DNA of 64,000 nt from Erwinia sorbitola (GTDB taxonomy: Bacteria; Pseudomonadota; Gammaproteobacteria; Enterobacterales; Enterobacteriaceae), in the NCBI RefSeq assembly GCF_009738185.1, contig NZ_CP046509.1:3227501-3291500 (forward strand), written 5' to 3'. Each line of letters begins with the position of its first letter. Position 1 is the stretch's first letter. The notes under the pieces were generated by a model. It was not told the origin of the DNA. It saw nothing but the letters and a program-made list of their open reading frames with translations, and made no database searches. This document shows, piece after piece, positions 9,045 to 16,799 of this stretch. The position numbers were made by a program, and so were the translations under genes.

Positions 9045-9614
9045 TTTGACTCCTTGCTCCGCAAGTGGGTTCCGACAGAAGAATACCCGAGTAAACTACT
9101 CAGAATTACCTGGAACATCCCAATAAAAAATGAATATTTAAATCCCATAATGTGGCCACGGAGAGGCAGGAAAAAAACACCTCAGCCTTTAACCCAAAGT
9201 TCACGTCACAGCTCAGGAAAATCCAAAAGACATTCCATCGACTATAATACGCCTTTATACACACAGGTTTAAAGTGGTTTTGTGACACCCGTATTATTTT
9301 TAGCAGGTTGCATCAAATTTCAATGAAATGGGAGACATAACCCTAATTTGATGCAGCGCAATTTAAACCAAAAACAGGCTAACACTCCAGAGAAATACCC
9401 AACAAATAAGTTTGTTTTTGTTGATCTAAATTAATATTTAGATCTCTCACATTGTGGTACCACGCGATTCTTGTTAAAGAATTGTATGCGTTATTTGGGA
9501 TAAGGTTAAATATAAAAAGCAATACCGGGGCAATTTAACGTTAAATAACATATTGAGGATTTAATAATAATTTAACGTTAATGCACATACCGTGAAAAGT
9601 GTGGCAGAGGAAAA
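9045..9614. promoter_or_regulatory. AT-rich control region upstream of cydA
   Basis: No gene is visible in these 570 bp. The stretch contains three striking symmetric elements: TGCATCAAATT (9309-9319) with its inverse AATTTGATGCA (9345-9355); GATCTAAAT (9423-9431) with ATTTAGATC (9436-9444); and two copies of TTAACGTTAA at 9535-9544 and 9572-9581. In E. coli cydA is controlled by ArcA, FNR and H-NS. The ATCAA/TTGAT arms resemble FNR half-sites but are not at FNR spacing, so the assignment is tentative. E. coli has mngR-mngAB between cydA and sucD; no trace is seen here. Confidence 0.6.
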
Positions 9615-9641
9615 CAAAAAAGGCCACCCGTGGGTGACCTC
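9615..9641 (-). terminator. Terminator of the sdh-suc operon
   Basis: On the minus strand GGTCACCC pairs with GGGTGGCC (one G-U pair) around a 2-nt AC loop (closing pairs probably open), followed by TTTTTTGTTTT. It lies 30 nt after the sucD stop. The preceding 3' UTR, CAACTTTTTTCAAGCAGAGG, could be retained on a short 3'-end RNA. Confidence 0.85.
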
Positions 9642-9670
9642 TGCTTGAAAAAAGTTGCTGCGGGCGAATG

Positions 9671-10543
9671 TTACTGAGGCAGTACCGCTTTTACGGCTTC
9701 GCCGATATCAGCCAGACTACGGACAGTTTTCACCCCGGCCGCTTCCAGTGCAGCAAATTTCTCATCCGCTGTACCTTTACCGCCCGCGATAATGGCACCT
9801 GCGTGGCCCATACGTTTACCCTTCGGCGCAGTCACACCCGCGATGTAGCCGACCACAGGTTTGGTCACGTATTCTTTGATAAATGCCGCTGCTTCTTCTT
9901 CAGCACTACCGCCGATTTCACCAATCATCACGATGGCTTCGGTCTGCGGATCATCCTGGAACAGTTTCAGGATATCGATGAAGTTAGAGCCTGGGATCGG
10001 GTCACCGCCAATGCCCACACAGGTGGACTGTCCGTAACCAATATCGGTGGTCTGCTTCACGGCTTCATAGGTCAGGGTGCCGGAACGGGACACAATGCCG
10101 ATACGGCCTGGCTGGTGAATATGACCAGGCATAATACCAATCTTACAGGCACCCGGAGTGATGACACCCGGGCAGTTTGGACCAATCATACGCACACCGG
10201 CTTCATCCAGCTTCACTTTCACGGTCAGCATATCCAGAGTCGGGATACCTTCGGTGATAGTAATAATCAGCTTGATGCCCGCATCAATCGCTTCCAGGAT
10301 ACCGTCTTTGCAGAAGGGTGCCGGAACGTAGATCACGGATGCAGTAGCGCCGGTCGCTTCTACCGCTTCACGCACGGTGTTAAACACTGGCAGACCCAGG
10401 TGCTCGGTGCCACCTTTGCCTGGCGTTACGCCGCCAACCAGCTGAGTACCATAGGCCAGCGCCTGTTCGGAGTGGAAGGTACCCTGACCACCGGTGAAGC
10501 CCTGGCAGATTACCTTGGTGTTTTTATCGATCAAAATAGACAT
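9671..10543 (-). CDS. sucD: Succinyl-CoA synthetase alpha subunit (ADP-forming)
   Basis: SucD has 290 residues: an N-terminal Rossmann CoA-binding domain (KVICQGFTGGQGTFHSEQAL) and a C-terminal ligase domain with the phosphohistidine at H247 in GKRMGHAGAII. It converts succinyl-CoA to succinate with ATP formation as an alpha2beta2 enzyme with SucC. Its ATG overlaps the sucC stop by one base (TAATG), which couples translation of the two subunits. Confidence 0.98.
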   Translation of the reverse strand: MSILIDKNTKVICQGFTGGQGTFHSEQALAYGTQLVGGVTPGKGGTEHLGLPVFNTVREAVEATGATASVIYVPAPFCKDGILEAIDAGIKLIITITEGIPTLDMLTVKVKLDEAGVRMIGPNCPGVITPGACKIGIMPGHIHQPGRIGIVSRSGTLTYEAVKQTTDIGYGQSTCVGIGGDPIPGSNFIDILKLFQDDPQTEAIVMIGEIGGSAEEEAAAFIKEYVTKPVVGYIAGVTAPKGKRMGHAGAIIAGGKGTADEKFAALEAAGVKTVRSLADIGEAVKAVLPQ

Positions 10544-11709
10544 TATTTACCCTCCGCTGCGGCAACAACGCGCTGCGCCGCGTCACTCAGGCTGGTTGCT
10601 GCAATAATATTCAGGCCGCTTTCTGCCAGTTTACTGGCACCCAGCTCGGCATTGTTTCCTTCCAGACGTACCACAACCGGCACGTTCACACCCACTTCTT
10701 CCACCGCACCGATGATGCCATCAGCAATCAGGTCACAACGTACGATACCGCCGAAGATGTTCACGAACACCGCTTTCACCGCATCATCAGAGAGGATGAT
10801 TTTAAAAGCTTCGGTGACACGTTCTTTGGTGGCACCGCCGCCAACATCAAGGAAGTTTGCAGGCTGACCACCGCTCAGTTTAACGATGTCCATCGTACCC
10901 ATCGCCAGACCGGCACCGTTCACCATGCAGCCGATGTTACCTTCCAGCGCCACATAGTTCAGTTCCCACTGTGCAGCGTGTGCTTCACGGGAGTCTTCCT
11001 GGCTTGGATCGCGCATTTCACGCAGTTCAGGCTGACGGAACAGTGCATTACCGTCGGCAGTCAGTTTACCGTCCAGGCAGACCAGATCGCCCTGCTTAGT
11101 GATAACCAGCGGGTTGATCTCAACCAGCGCCAGATCGCGCTCCAGGAACAGCGTCGCCAGACCCATAAAGATCTTGGTGAACTGACCAACTTGCTTACCA
11201 GTCAGACCCAGCTTGAACGCCAGCTCGCGGCCCTGATAAGGCTGCGGCCCGGTCAACGGATCCAGCGCCATTTTATGAATCAGGTGTGGAGTTTCTTCAG
11301 CGACTTTTTCAATTTCTACGCCACCTTCAGTCGACGCCATAAACACCACGCGACGGGTGCCACGGTCAACTACCGCGCCCAGGTACAGCTCCTGATCGAT
11401 ATCGGTCGCAGATTCAACCAGAATCTGGTTCACCGGCTGACCGTGCGCATCAGTCTGGTAGGTCACCAGACGCTTACCCAGCCAGTTTTCTGCAAAAGCA
11501 CGAATCTCTTCTTTGCTGTTAACCACTTTCACACCGCCCGCTTTACCGCGGCCACCGGCATGAACCTGACATTTCACTACCCACGGGCCGGCACCAATCT
11601 TAGAGGCGGCTTCTTCTGCTTCACGTGGCGTGGTGCAGGCATAACCGGTTGGTGCCGGTAAACCATACCGTGCAAACAACTGTTTTGCCTGATATTCGTG
11701 TAAGTTCAT
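10543..11709 (-). CDS. sucC: Succinyl-CoA synthetase beta subunit
   Basis: SucC has 388 residues: an ATP-grasp domain (MNLHEYQAKQLFARYGLPAP at the start, KCQVHAGGRGKAGGVKV for nucleotide binding, ALVEINPLVIT for Mg2+) and a C-terminal ligase domain (VNIFGGIVRCDLIADGI). Length matches E. coli exactly. It is separated from sucB by 92 bp with a strong hairpin and overlaps sucD by one base. Confidence 0.98.
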   Translation of the reverse strand: MNLHEYQAKQLFARYGLPAPTGYACTTPREAEEAASKIGAGPWVVKCQVHAGGRGKAGGVKVVNSKEEIRAFAENWLGKRLVTYQTDAHGQPVNQILVESATDIDQELYLGAVVDRGTRRVVFMASTEGGVEIEKVAEETPHLIHKMALDPLTGPQPYQGRELAFKLGLTGKQVGQFTKIFMGLATLFLERDLALVEINPLVITKQGDLVCLDGKLTADGNALFRQPELREMRDPSQEDSREAHAAQWELNYVALEGNIGCMVNGAGLAMGTMDIVKLSGGQPANFLDVGGGATKERVTEAFKIILSDDAVKAVFVNIFGGIVRCDLIADGIIGAVEEVGVNVPVVVRLEGNNAELGASKLAESGLNIIAATSLSDAAQRVVAAAEGK

Positions 11710-11772
11710 GATGTTCTATCCATTCAGATCTGAAAAGATTTAGCTGCGAGAGAGGCAGCTACACATAGGGTT

Positions 11773-11795
11773 GAGCACGGCATAATGCCGTGCTC
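11773..11795 (-). repeat. Perfect hairpin between sucB and sucC
   Basis: GAGCACGGCA (11773-11782) and TGCCGTGCTC (11786-11795) form a perfect 10-bp stem with a TAA loop. On the minus strand no T-tract follows, so it is probably an intercistronic stability or partial-termination element between the dehydrogenase and synthetase halves of the operon. Confidence 0.7.
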
Positions 11796-11801
11796 AGGGG
11801 G

Positions 11802-13013
11802 TCAGACATCCAGCAGCAGACGCGCAGGATCTTCCAGCAGCTCTTTAATCGCCACCAGATAGCCCACAGACTCGCGGCCATCAATCAGACGGTGATCGTA
11901 GGAGAGTGCCAGATACATCATTGGCTGGATAACAACCTGTCCATTGACCGCCATCGGACGATCTTTGATCGCATGCATACCCAGAATCGCGCTCTGCGGC
12001 GGGTTGATGATCGGAGTAGACATCAGGGAACCGAAAACACCACCGTTGGTGATGGTGAAGTTACCGCCGGTCAGTTCGTCAACGGTAAGCTTACCGTCGC
12101 GCCCTTTCACCGCCAGCTCTTTAATTTTCTTCTCAATGTCAGCCATGCTTAATGCATCAACATCTTTCAGCACCGGGGTCACCAGGCCGCGCGGCGTGGA
12201 AACGGCAATGCTGACGTCGAAGTAGTTGTGATACACCACTTCTTCGCCATCGATAGAGGCGTTGACTTCCGGATAACGTTTCAGCGCTTCGACAACGGCT
12301 TTGATGTAGAAGGACATAAAGCCCAGACGCACACCATGACGTTTTTCGAAGGCATCACCATACTGCTTACGCAGGGCCATAATTGGCTGCATGTTGACTT
12401 CGTTAAACGTAGTCAGCATCGCAGTACTGTTTTTCGCTTCCAGCAGGCGCTCTGCCACGCGTTTACGCAGGCGTGTCATTGGCACGCGTTTCTCACTGCG
12501 GTTGCCCAGTGAAACTGCCGGGGCAGCAGCAGCAGGCTCTGCGCTCTTCGCAGGCGCTTTCGCCAGATGTTTTTCCACATCTTCACGGGTGATACGTCCA
12601 CCAACACCGCTGCCTTTGATAGCAGCCGCATCCAGGCTGTGTTCGGCGATCAGGCGACGAATAGCCGGACTGAGGGCATCGTTGCTCTCTTCTTCCAGAG
12701 ATGCCGTCGCACGCTGCGCAGGAGTTGACTCATTGGCTTCTGCTTTCGCTGAAGTCTCTTTGCCGCCGCTGTTGCCTTCTTTCAGGCGACCCAGCGCCTG
12801 ACGTGAAACGACGGTAGCGCCTTCATCTTCGAGAATCGCTTCCAGTACGCCGTCGGTGGAAGCCGGGACTTCCAGAATGACTTTATCAGTTTCAATTTCT
12901 ACCAGCACTTCGTCACGCTTGACGCTGTCGCCAGGTTTTTTATGCCAGGTTGCTACGGTGGCGTCAGCCACAGATTCAGGCAGGTCAGGAACAACGATAT
13001 CTACGCTACTCAT
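11802..13013 (-). CDS. sucB: Dihydrolipoyllysine succinyltransferase (E2 of 2-oxoglutarate dehydrogenase)
   Basis: SucB has 403 residues. The lipoyl domain (1-78) has the modified lysine at K44 in EIETDKVILEV. A Ser/Ala/Glu-rich linker leads to the peripheral subunit-binding domain at about 113-149 (LSPAIRRLIAEHSLDAAAIKG). The catalytic domain (about 170-403) ends with the active-site SYDHRLIDGRE. It transfers succinyl groups to CoA in the 24-meric core. It follows sucA by 13 bp. Confidence 0.98.
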   Translation of the reverse strand: MSSVDIVVPDLPESVADATVATWHKKPGDSVKRDEVLVEIETDKVILEVPASTDGVLEAILEDEGATVVSRQALGRLKEGNSGGKETSAKAEANESTPAQRATASLEEESNDALSPAIRRLIAEHSLDAAAIKGSGVGGRITREDVEKHLAKAPAKSAEPAAAAPAVSLGNRSEKRVPMTRLRKRVAERLLEAKNSTAMLTTFNEVNMQPIMALRKQYGDAFEKRHGVRLGFMSFYIKAVVEALKRYPEVNASIDGEEVVYHNYFDVSIAVSTPRGLVTPVLKDVDALSMADIEKKIKELAVKGRDGKLTVDELTGGNFTITNGGVFGSLMSTPIINPPQSAILGMHAIKDRPMAVNGQVVIQPMMYLALSYDHRLIDGRESVGYLVAIKELLEDPARLLLDV

Positions 13014-13026
13014 TCTTTTTCCTTAA

Positions 13027-15834
13027 TTATTCAACGTTCAGCGCGTCATTAACCAGATCTTGCTGCTGCTTCTGGTGAACGGACATATAGCCAACTGCCG
13101 GTGATGCAGATGCAGGGCGACCGGCATAACGTAATGAAGCCCCAAACGGCACGATTTCGCGGAAGTGATGCTGGCTGCAATACCATGCACCCTGATTCAG
13201 CGGCTCTTCCTGACACCAGACAAAATCATGCACGTGAGAATACTGCTGCAACACATCCTGTACCGCTTTGTGCGGGAACGGATATAGCTGCTCAATACGC
13301 ACGATAGCGACGTCGGTTTGCTCATTTTTACGGCGTTTATCCAACAGATCGTAATAAACCTTGCCGGAACAGAGCACAACACGCTTGATGCCTTGCGGAT
13401 CGAGGTTATCGATTTCACCAATTGCAGGCTGGAACGCACCGCTGGCAAGCTCTTCCAGAGAAGAAATTGCCTGAGGATGACGCAACAGTGACTTCGGTGA
13501 CATTACCACCAGCGGACGGCGCATACCGCGCAGCGCCTGACGACGCAGCATATGGTAGACCTGCGCAGGCGTAGAAGGTACGCAGACCTGCATGTTCTGT
13601 TCAGCGCAGAGTTGCAGATAACGTTCCAGACGTGCGGATGAGTGCTCAGGCCCCTGACCTTCATAGCCATGCGGCAGCAGCATCACCAGGCCACACATAC
13701 GGCCCCATTTCTGTTCGCCGGAGCTGATGAACTGGTCAATAACCACCTGCGCACCGTTAGCAAAGTCACCAAACTGCGCTTCCCAGATAGTCAGGGTGCG
13801 CGGTTCTGCGGTGGCGTAGCCATATTCAAATGCCAGTACGGCTTCTTCCGAGAGTACGGAGTCCCAGACTTTGAAGATGCCCTGCCCGTTGTGCACATGC
13901 TGTAACGGGGTGTAAGTCGAGCCGTTTGCCTGGTTATGGATGACCGCATGACGATGGAAGAAGGTACCGCGCCCCATATCCTCACCGGAGAGACGGCACG
14001 GAATGCCTTCATCCACCAGCGTAGCGTAAGCGAGGTTTTCTGCGGCACCCCAGTCGAACGGTTTATTACCGGCCGCCATTTCCGCGCGATCGTTGTAGAT
14101 CTTCGCCACGCGTGACTGCATTTCTACAGATTCAGGCACCGTGCTGATACGTTTAGCCAGTTCCTGCAAACGTTTCAGTTCGATAGCTTCCGGGTAACCT
14201 TCGTCCCAGTCGTGGTTGAGATACGGCGACCAGGTGAAAGAGTGCAGGCTCATCGGACGCCATTCCGGCACCACGCACTCACCGGCATCCAGTGCATCAC
14301 GGTACAGGTTGACCATTTCCGTGGCATCTTCCAGGCTGGCTACCTGTTCGGCTTCCAGCTTGTCAGCATAGATCTTACGCGGTGTTGGATGTTTTTTGAT
14401 TTTCTGATACATGACGGGCTGCGTGGCGCTTGGCTCATCAGCTTCGTTATGACCATGACGGCGATAACAGACCAGGTCAATAAACACGTCGCGTTTAAAG
14501 GTGTTACGGAAATCCAACGCCAGACGGGTGACAAAGGCAACGGCTTCCGGATCGTCCGCGTTAACGTGGAAGATCGGGGCCAGCACCATTTTACCGATGT
14601 CAGTACAGTACTGGGTGGAACGGGCATCTTTAGGATTCGAGGTGGTGAAACCAATCTGGTTGTTGATCACGATACGCACGGTACCGCCCACTTCGTAACC
14701 CCGGGCCTGGGACATGTTCAGGGTTTCCTGCACCACACCCTGACCAATTACCGCAGCATCGCCGTGAATGGTGATTGGCAATACTTTATTGCTGGCGGGT
14801 TCATCAAGACGGTCGAGACGGGCGCGTACCGATCCCATCACCACCGGGCTGACAATCTCAAGATGCGACGGGTTGAACGCCAGCGCCAGGTGAACCATGC
14901 CGCCTTCGGTTTCCACATCGGATGAGAAGCCCATATGGTACTTAACGTCACCGGTGCCCAGATGCTCTTTATGCTTACCAGCGAATTCGTCGAACAGATC
15001 CTGTGGTTTTTTGCCCAGCACGTTAATCAGCACGTTCAGACGGCCGCGGTGTGCCATACCCAGCACCACTTCGCGCGTACCGCTCTTACCGGCATGACGG
15101 ATCATCTCGTTCAGCATGGGCACCAGCGCATCGCCGCCTTCCAGTGAGAAGCGTTTGGCACCCGGGAATTTTGCTCCCAGATAACGCTCCAGACCTTCCG
15201 CTGCGGTCAGCTGTTTGAGGAAGCCTTTCTTCTCTTCAACGGAGTAGGAAGCCCGCCCCACCACCGATTCCAGACGCTGCTGAATCCAGCGTTTTTCTTC
15301 AGTGTTGGTGATGTGCATATACTCCGCACCAATCGAACCGCAATAGGTCTGCTGCAATGCGGCAAACAGATCGGCCAGCTTCAGCGTCTCTTTGCCGATG
15401 GCAAAGGAACCAACATTGAAGCTCTCCTGGAAATCGGCCTCGCTCAGACCATGATAGGCCGGGTCGAGATCCGGTACAGTTTCCTGCTTCCACAGGCCTA
15501 ACGGGTCGAGGTTTGCTTGCTGATGTCCGCGGAAACGGAAGGCGTTGATCAGCTGCAATACTTTAACCTGTTTGGCATTGGTTTCAGGATCGCTGACGGA
15601 GGCGGTGTAGCGCGAAGCATCTTTCGCCAGACGGCGGAAATACTCGCGAGTAGTGGAGTGAAATTGCTCAGGTCTAACCCCAGTTCCAGGAAGCTGCTGG
15701 AAAAGAGACTTCCAGGCCACATCGACAGAGTCAGGATCGGTTAAATAGTCCTCATAGAGCTGTTCTATGTAGGACTGGTTCGCGCCGGCCAGCCAGGAGG
15801 AGTCCAGCCAGGGTTTCATCGCGCTGTTCTGCAT
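13027..15834 (-). CDS. sucA: 2-oxoglutarate dehydrogenase E1 component
   Basis: SucA has 935 residues (E. coli 933) and begins MQNSAMKPWLDSSWLAGANQ. Recognisable parts are the N-terminal E2-binding segment, the thiamine-diphosphate site with GMAHRGRLNVLINVLGK and GDAAVIGQGVVQETLNMS, RRHGHNEADEPSATQP, and a C-terminal transketolase-like domain with LLPHGYEGQGPEHSSARLER. It decarboxylates 2-oxoglutarate and succinylates the SucB lipoyl group. It is preceded by 231 bp after sdhB with hairpins and a repeat. Confidence 0.98.
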   Translation of the reverse strand: MQNSAMKPWLDSSWLAGANQSYIEQLYEDYLTDPDSVDVAWKSLFQQLPGTGVRPEQFHSTTREYFRRLAKDASRYTASVSDPETNAKQVKVLQLINAFRFRGHQQANLDPLGLWKQETVPDLDPAYHGLSEADFQESFNVGSFAIGKETLKLADLFAALQQTYCGSIGAEYMHITNTEEKRWIQQRLESVVGRASYSVEEKKGFLKQLTAAEGLERYLGAKFPGAKRFSLEGGDALVPMLNEMIRHAGKSGTREVVLGMAHRGRLNVLINVLGKKPQDLFDEFAGKHKEHLGTGDVKYHMGFSSDVETEGGMVHLALAFNPSHLEIVSPVVMGSVRARLDRLDEPASNKVLPITIHGDAAVIGQGVVQETLNMSQARGYEVGGTVRIVINNQIGFTTSNPKDARSTQYCTDIGKMVLAPIFHVNADDPEAVAFVTRLALDFRNTFKRDVFIDLVCYRRHGHNEADEPSATQPVMYQKIKKHPTPRKIYADKLEAEQVASLEDATEMVNLYRDALDAGECVVPEWRPMSLHSFTWSPYLNHDWDEGYPEAIELKRLQELAKRISTVPESVEMQSRVAKIYNDRAEMAAGNKPFDWGAAENLAYATLVDEGIPCRLSGEDMGRGTFFHRHAVIHNQANGSTYTPLQHVHNGQGIFKVWDSVLSEEAVLAFEYGYATAEPRTLTIWEAQFGDFANGAQVVIDQFISSGEQKWGRMCGLVMLLPHGYEGQGPEHSSARLERYLQLCAEQNMQVCVPSTPAQVYHMLRRQALRGMRRPLVVMSPKSLLRHPQAISSLEELASGAFQPAIGEIDNLDPQGIKRVVLCSGKVYYDLLDKRRKNEQTDVAIVRIEQLYPFPHKAVQDVLQQYSHVHDFVWCQEEPLNQGAWYCSQHHFREIVPFGASLRYAGRPASASPAVGYMSVHQKQQQDLVNDALNVE

Positions 15835-15884
15835 TGTGATCCCTTAAGCATATTTGTGCTTTTTTTTTCGCCGTGGTTGGTTAT

Positions 15885-15974
15885 GGAACCTTTGCAAGTC
15901 CCGCGCCGCGTTAACGGCTTACCGTGGTACGGTTCTTCGATACGAGCGACCGGCCCGTAAGGGAACCTTTGCAA
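15885..15974. repeat. Two copies of GGAACCTTTGCAA in the sdhB-sucA interval
   Basis: The 13-mer GGAACCTTTGCAA occurs at 15885-15897 and 15962-15974, 77 bp apart. The second copy extends into the palindrome CCTTTGCAAAGG. Together with flanking inverted repeats this suggests remnants of a small palindromic intergenic repeat, or structured mRNA between the succinate dehydrogenase and 2-oxoglutarate dehydrogenase segments. I cannot assign it to a named repeat family by eye. Confidence 0.55.
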
Positions 15975-16033
15975 AGGGTTTCCGGCAACATATCGCTCTG
16001 CCGAAAACACCTTACAAAGATGACCTGATAACG

Positions 16034-16055
16034 CCGGGAATCCGCAGATCCCCGG
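16034..16055 (-). repeat. Hairpin just downstream of sdhB
   Basis: CCGGGAATC (16034-16042) and GATCCCCGG (16047-16055) form a 9-bp stem with one wobble pair. It lies 10 nt after the sdhB stop on the minus strand and has no U-tract, consistent with an RNase barrier or partial attenuation between sdhB and sucA. Confidence 0.6.
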
Positions 16056-16065
16056 AACGTTACGG

Positions 16066-16782
16066 TTAAGCGCCCCGCTGCAACAGCATCGACTTGATAT
16101 GGCCGATGGCGCGCGTTGGGTTCAGTCCTTTCGGACATACGCTCACACAGTTCATAATGCTGTGACAGCGGAATACACTGAAAGCATCGTTAAGATTGTC
16201 GAGACGAGCATCCGTTTCGGTATCACGGCTGTCAATCAGGAAACGGTATGCCGCCAGTAACCCTGCCGGGCCAATAAATTTGTCCGGATTCCACCAGAAT
16301 GACGGGCATGAGGTGGAGCAGCAGGCGCAGAGAATACATTCATACAGGCCATCCAGTTTTTCACGCTGTTCCGGCTGCTGAAGGTGCTCCCTTGCTGGCG
16401 GTTTTTGCCCATTATTCAACAGGTAAGGCTTAATCTTCTCATACTGAGCATAGAATTGCCCCATGTCCACCACCAAATCGCGGATCACCGGTAAACCGGG
16501 CAGCGGGCGGATAACAATTTTCTGTTTACCATTACCCAGCGCAGAAACTGGAGTAATACAGGCCAGACCGTTTTTACCGTTCATATTCAGACCGTCTGAG
16601 CCACACACCCCTTCACGGCAGGAGCGGCGAAACGCTAACGTCGGGTCTTTCTCTTTCAGACGCATTAACGCGTCCAGCAGCATCATGTCGCGGCCTTCTT
16701 CAGACTCCAGCGTATATTCCTGCATACGCGGAGCATCATCGACATCCGGATTGTAACGATAGATGGAAAATTCGAGTCTCAT
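16066..16782 (-). CDS. sdhB: Succinate dehydrogenase iron-sulfur subunit
   Basis: SdhB has 238 residues. The 2Fe-2S ligands C55, C60, D63 and C75 (SCREGVCGSDGLNMNGKNGLAC-type motif, Asp as in E. coli) are followed by CILCACCSTSCP and CHSIMNCVSVCPKGLNP for the 4Fe-4S and 3Fe-4S clusters. It carries electrons from FAD in SdhA to ubiquinone at SdhCD. It is the last of sdhCDAB, 17 bp after sdhA. Confidence 0.98.
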   Translation of the reverse strand: MRLEFSIYRYNPDVDDAPRMQEYTLESEEGRDMMLLDALMRLKEKDPTLAFRRSCREGVCGSDGLNMNGKNGLACITPVSALGNGKQKIVIRPLPGLPVIRDLVVDMGQFYAQYEKIKPYLLNNGQKPPAREHLQQPEQREKLDGLYECILCACCSTSCPSFWWNPDKFIGPAGLLAAYRFLIDSRDTETDARLDNLNDAFSVFRCHSIMNCVSVCPKGLNPTRAIGHIKSMLLQRGA

Positions 16783-16799
16783 GGTGTTATCTCCGCAAA

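Noticed and set aside
9668..10867. A 399-codon open frame opposite sucD and the end of sucC.
   Set aside because: Antisense to two conserved genes; composition is that of a shadow frame, with no domain and no plausible ribosome site.
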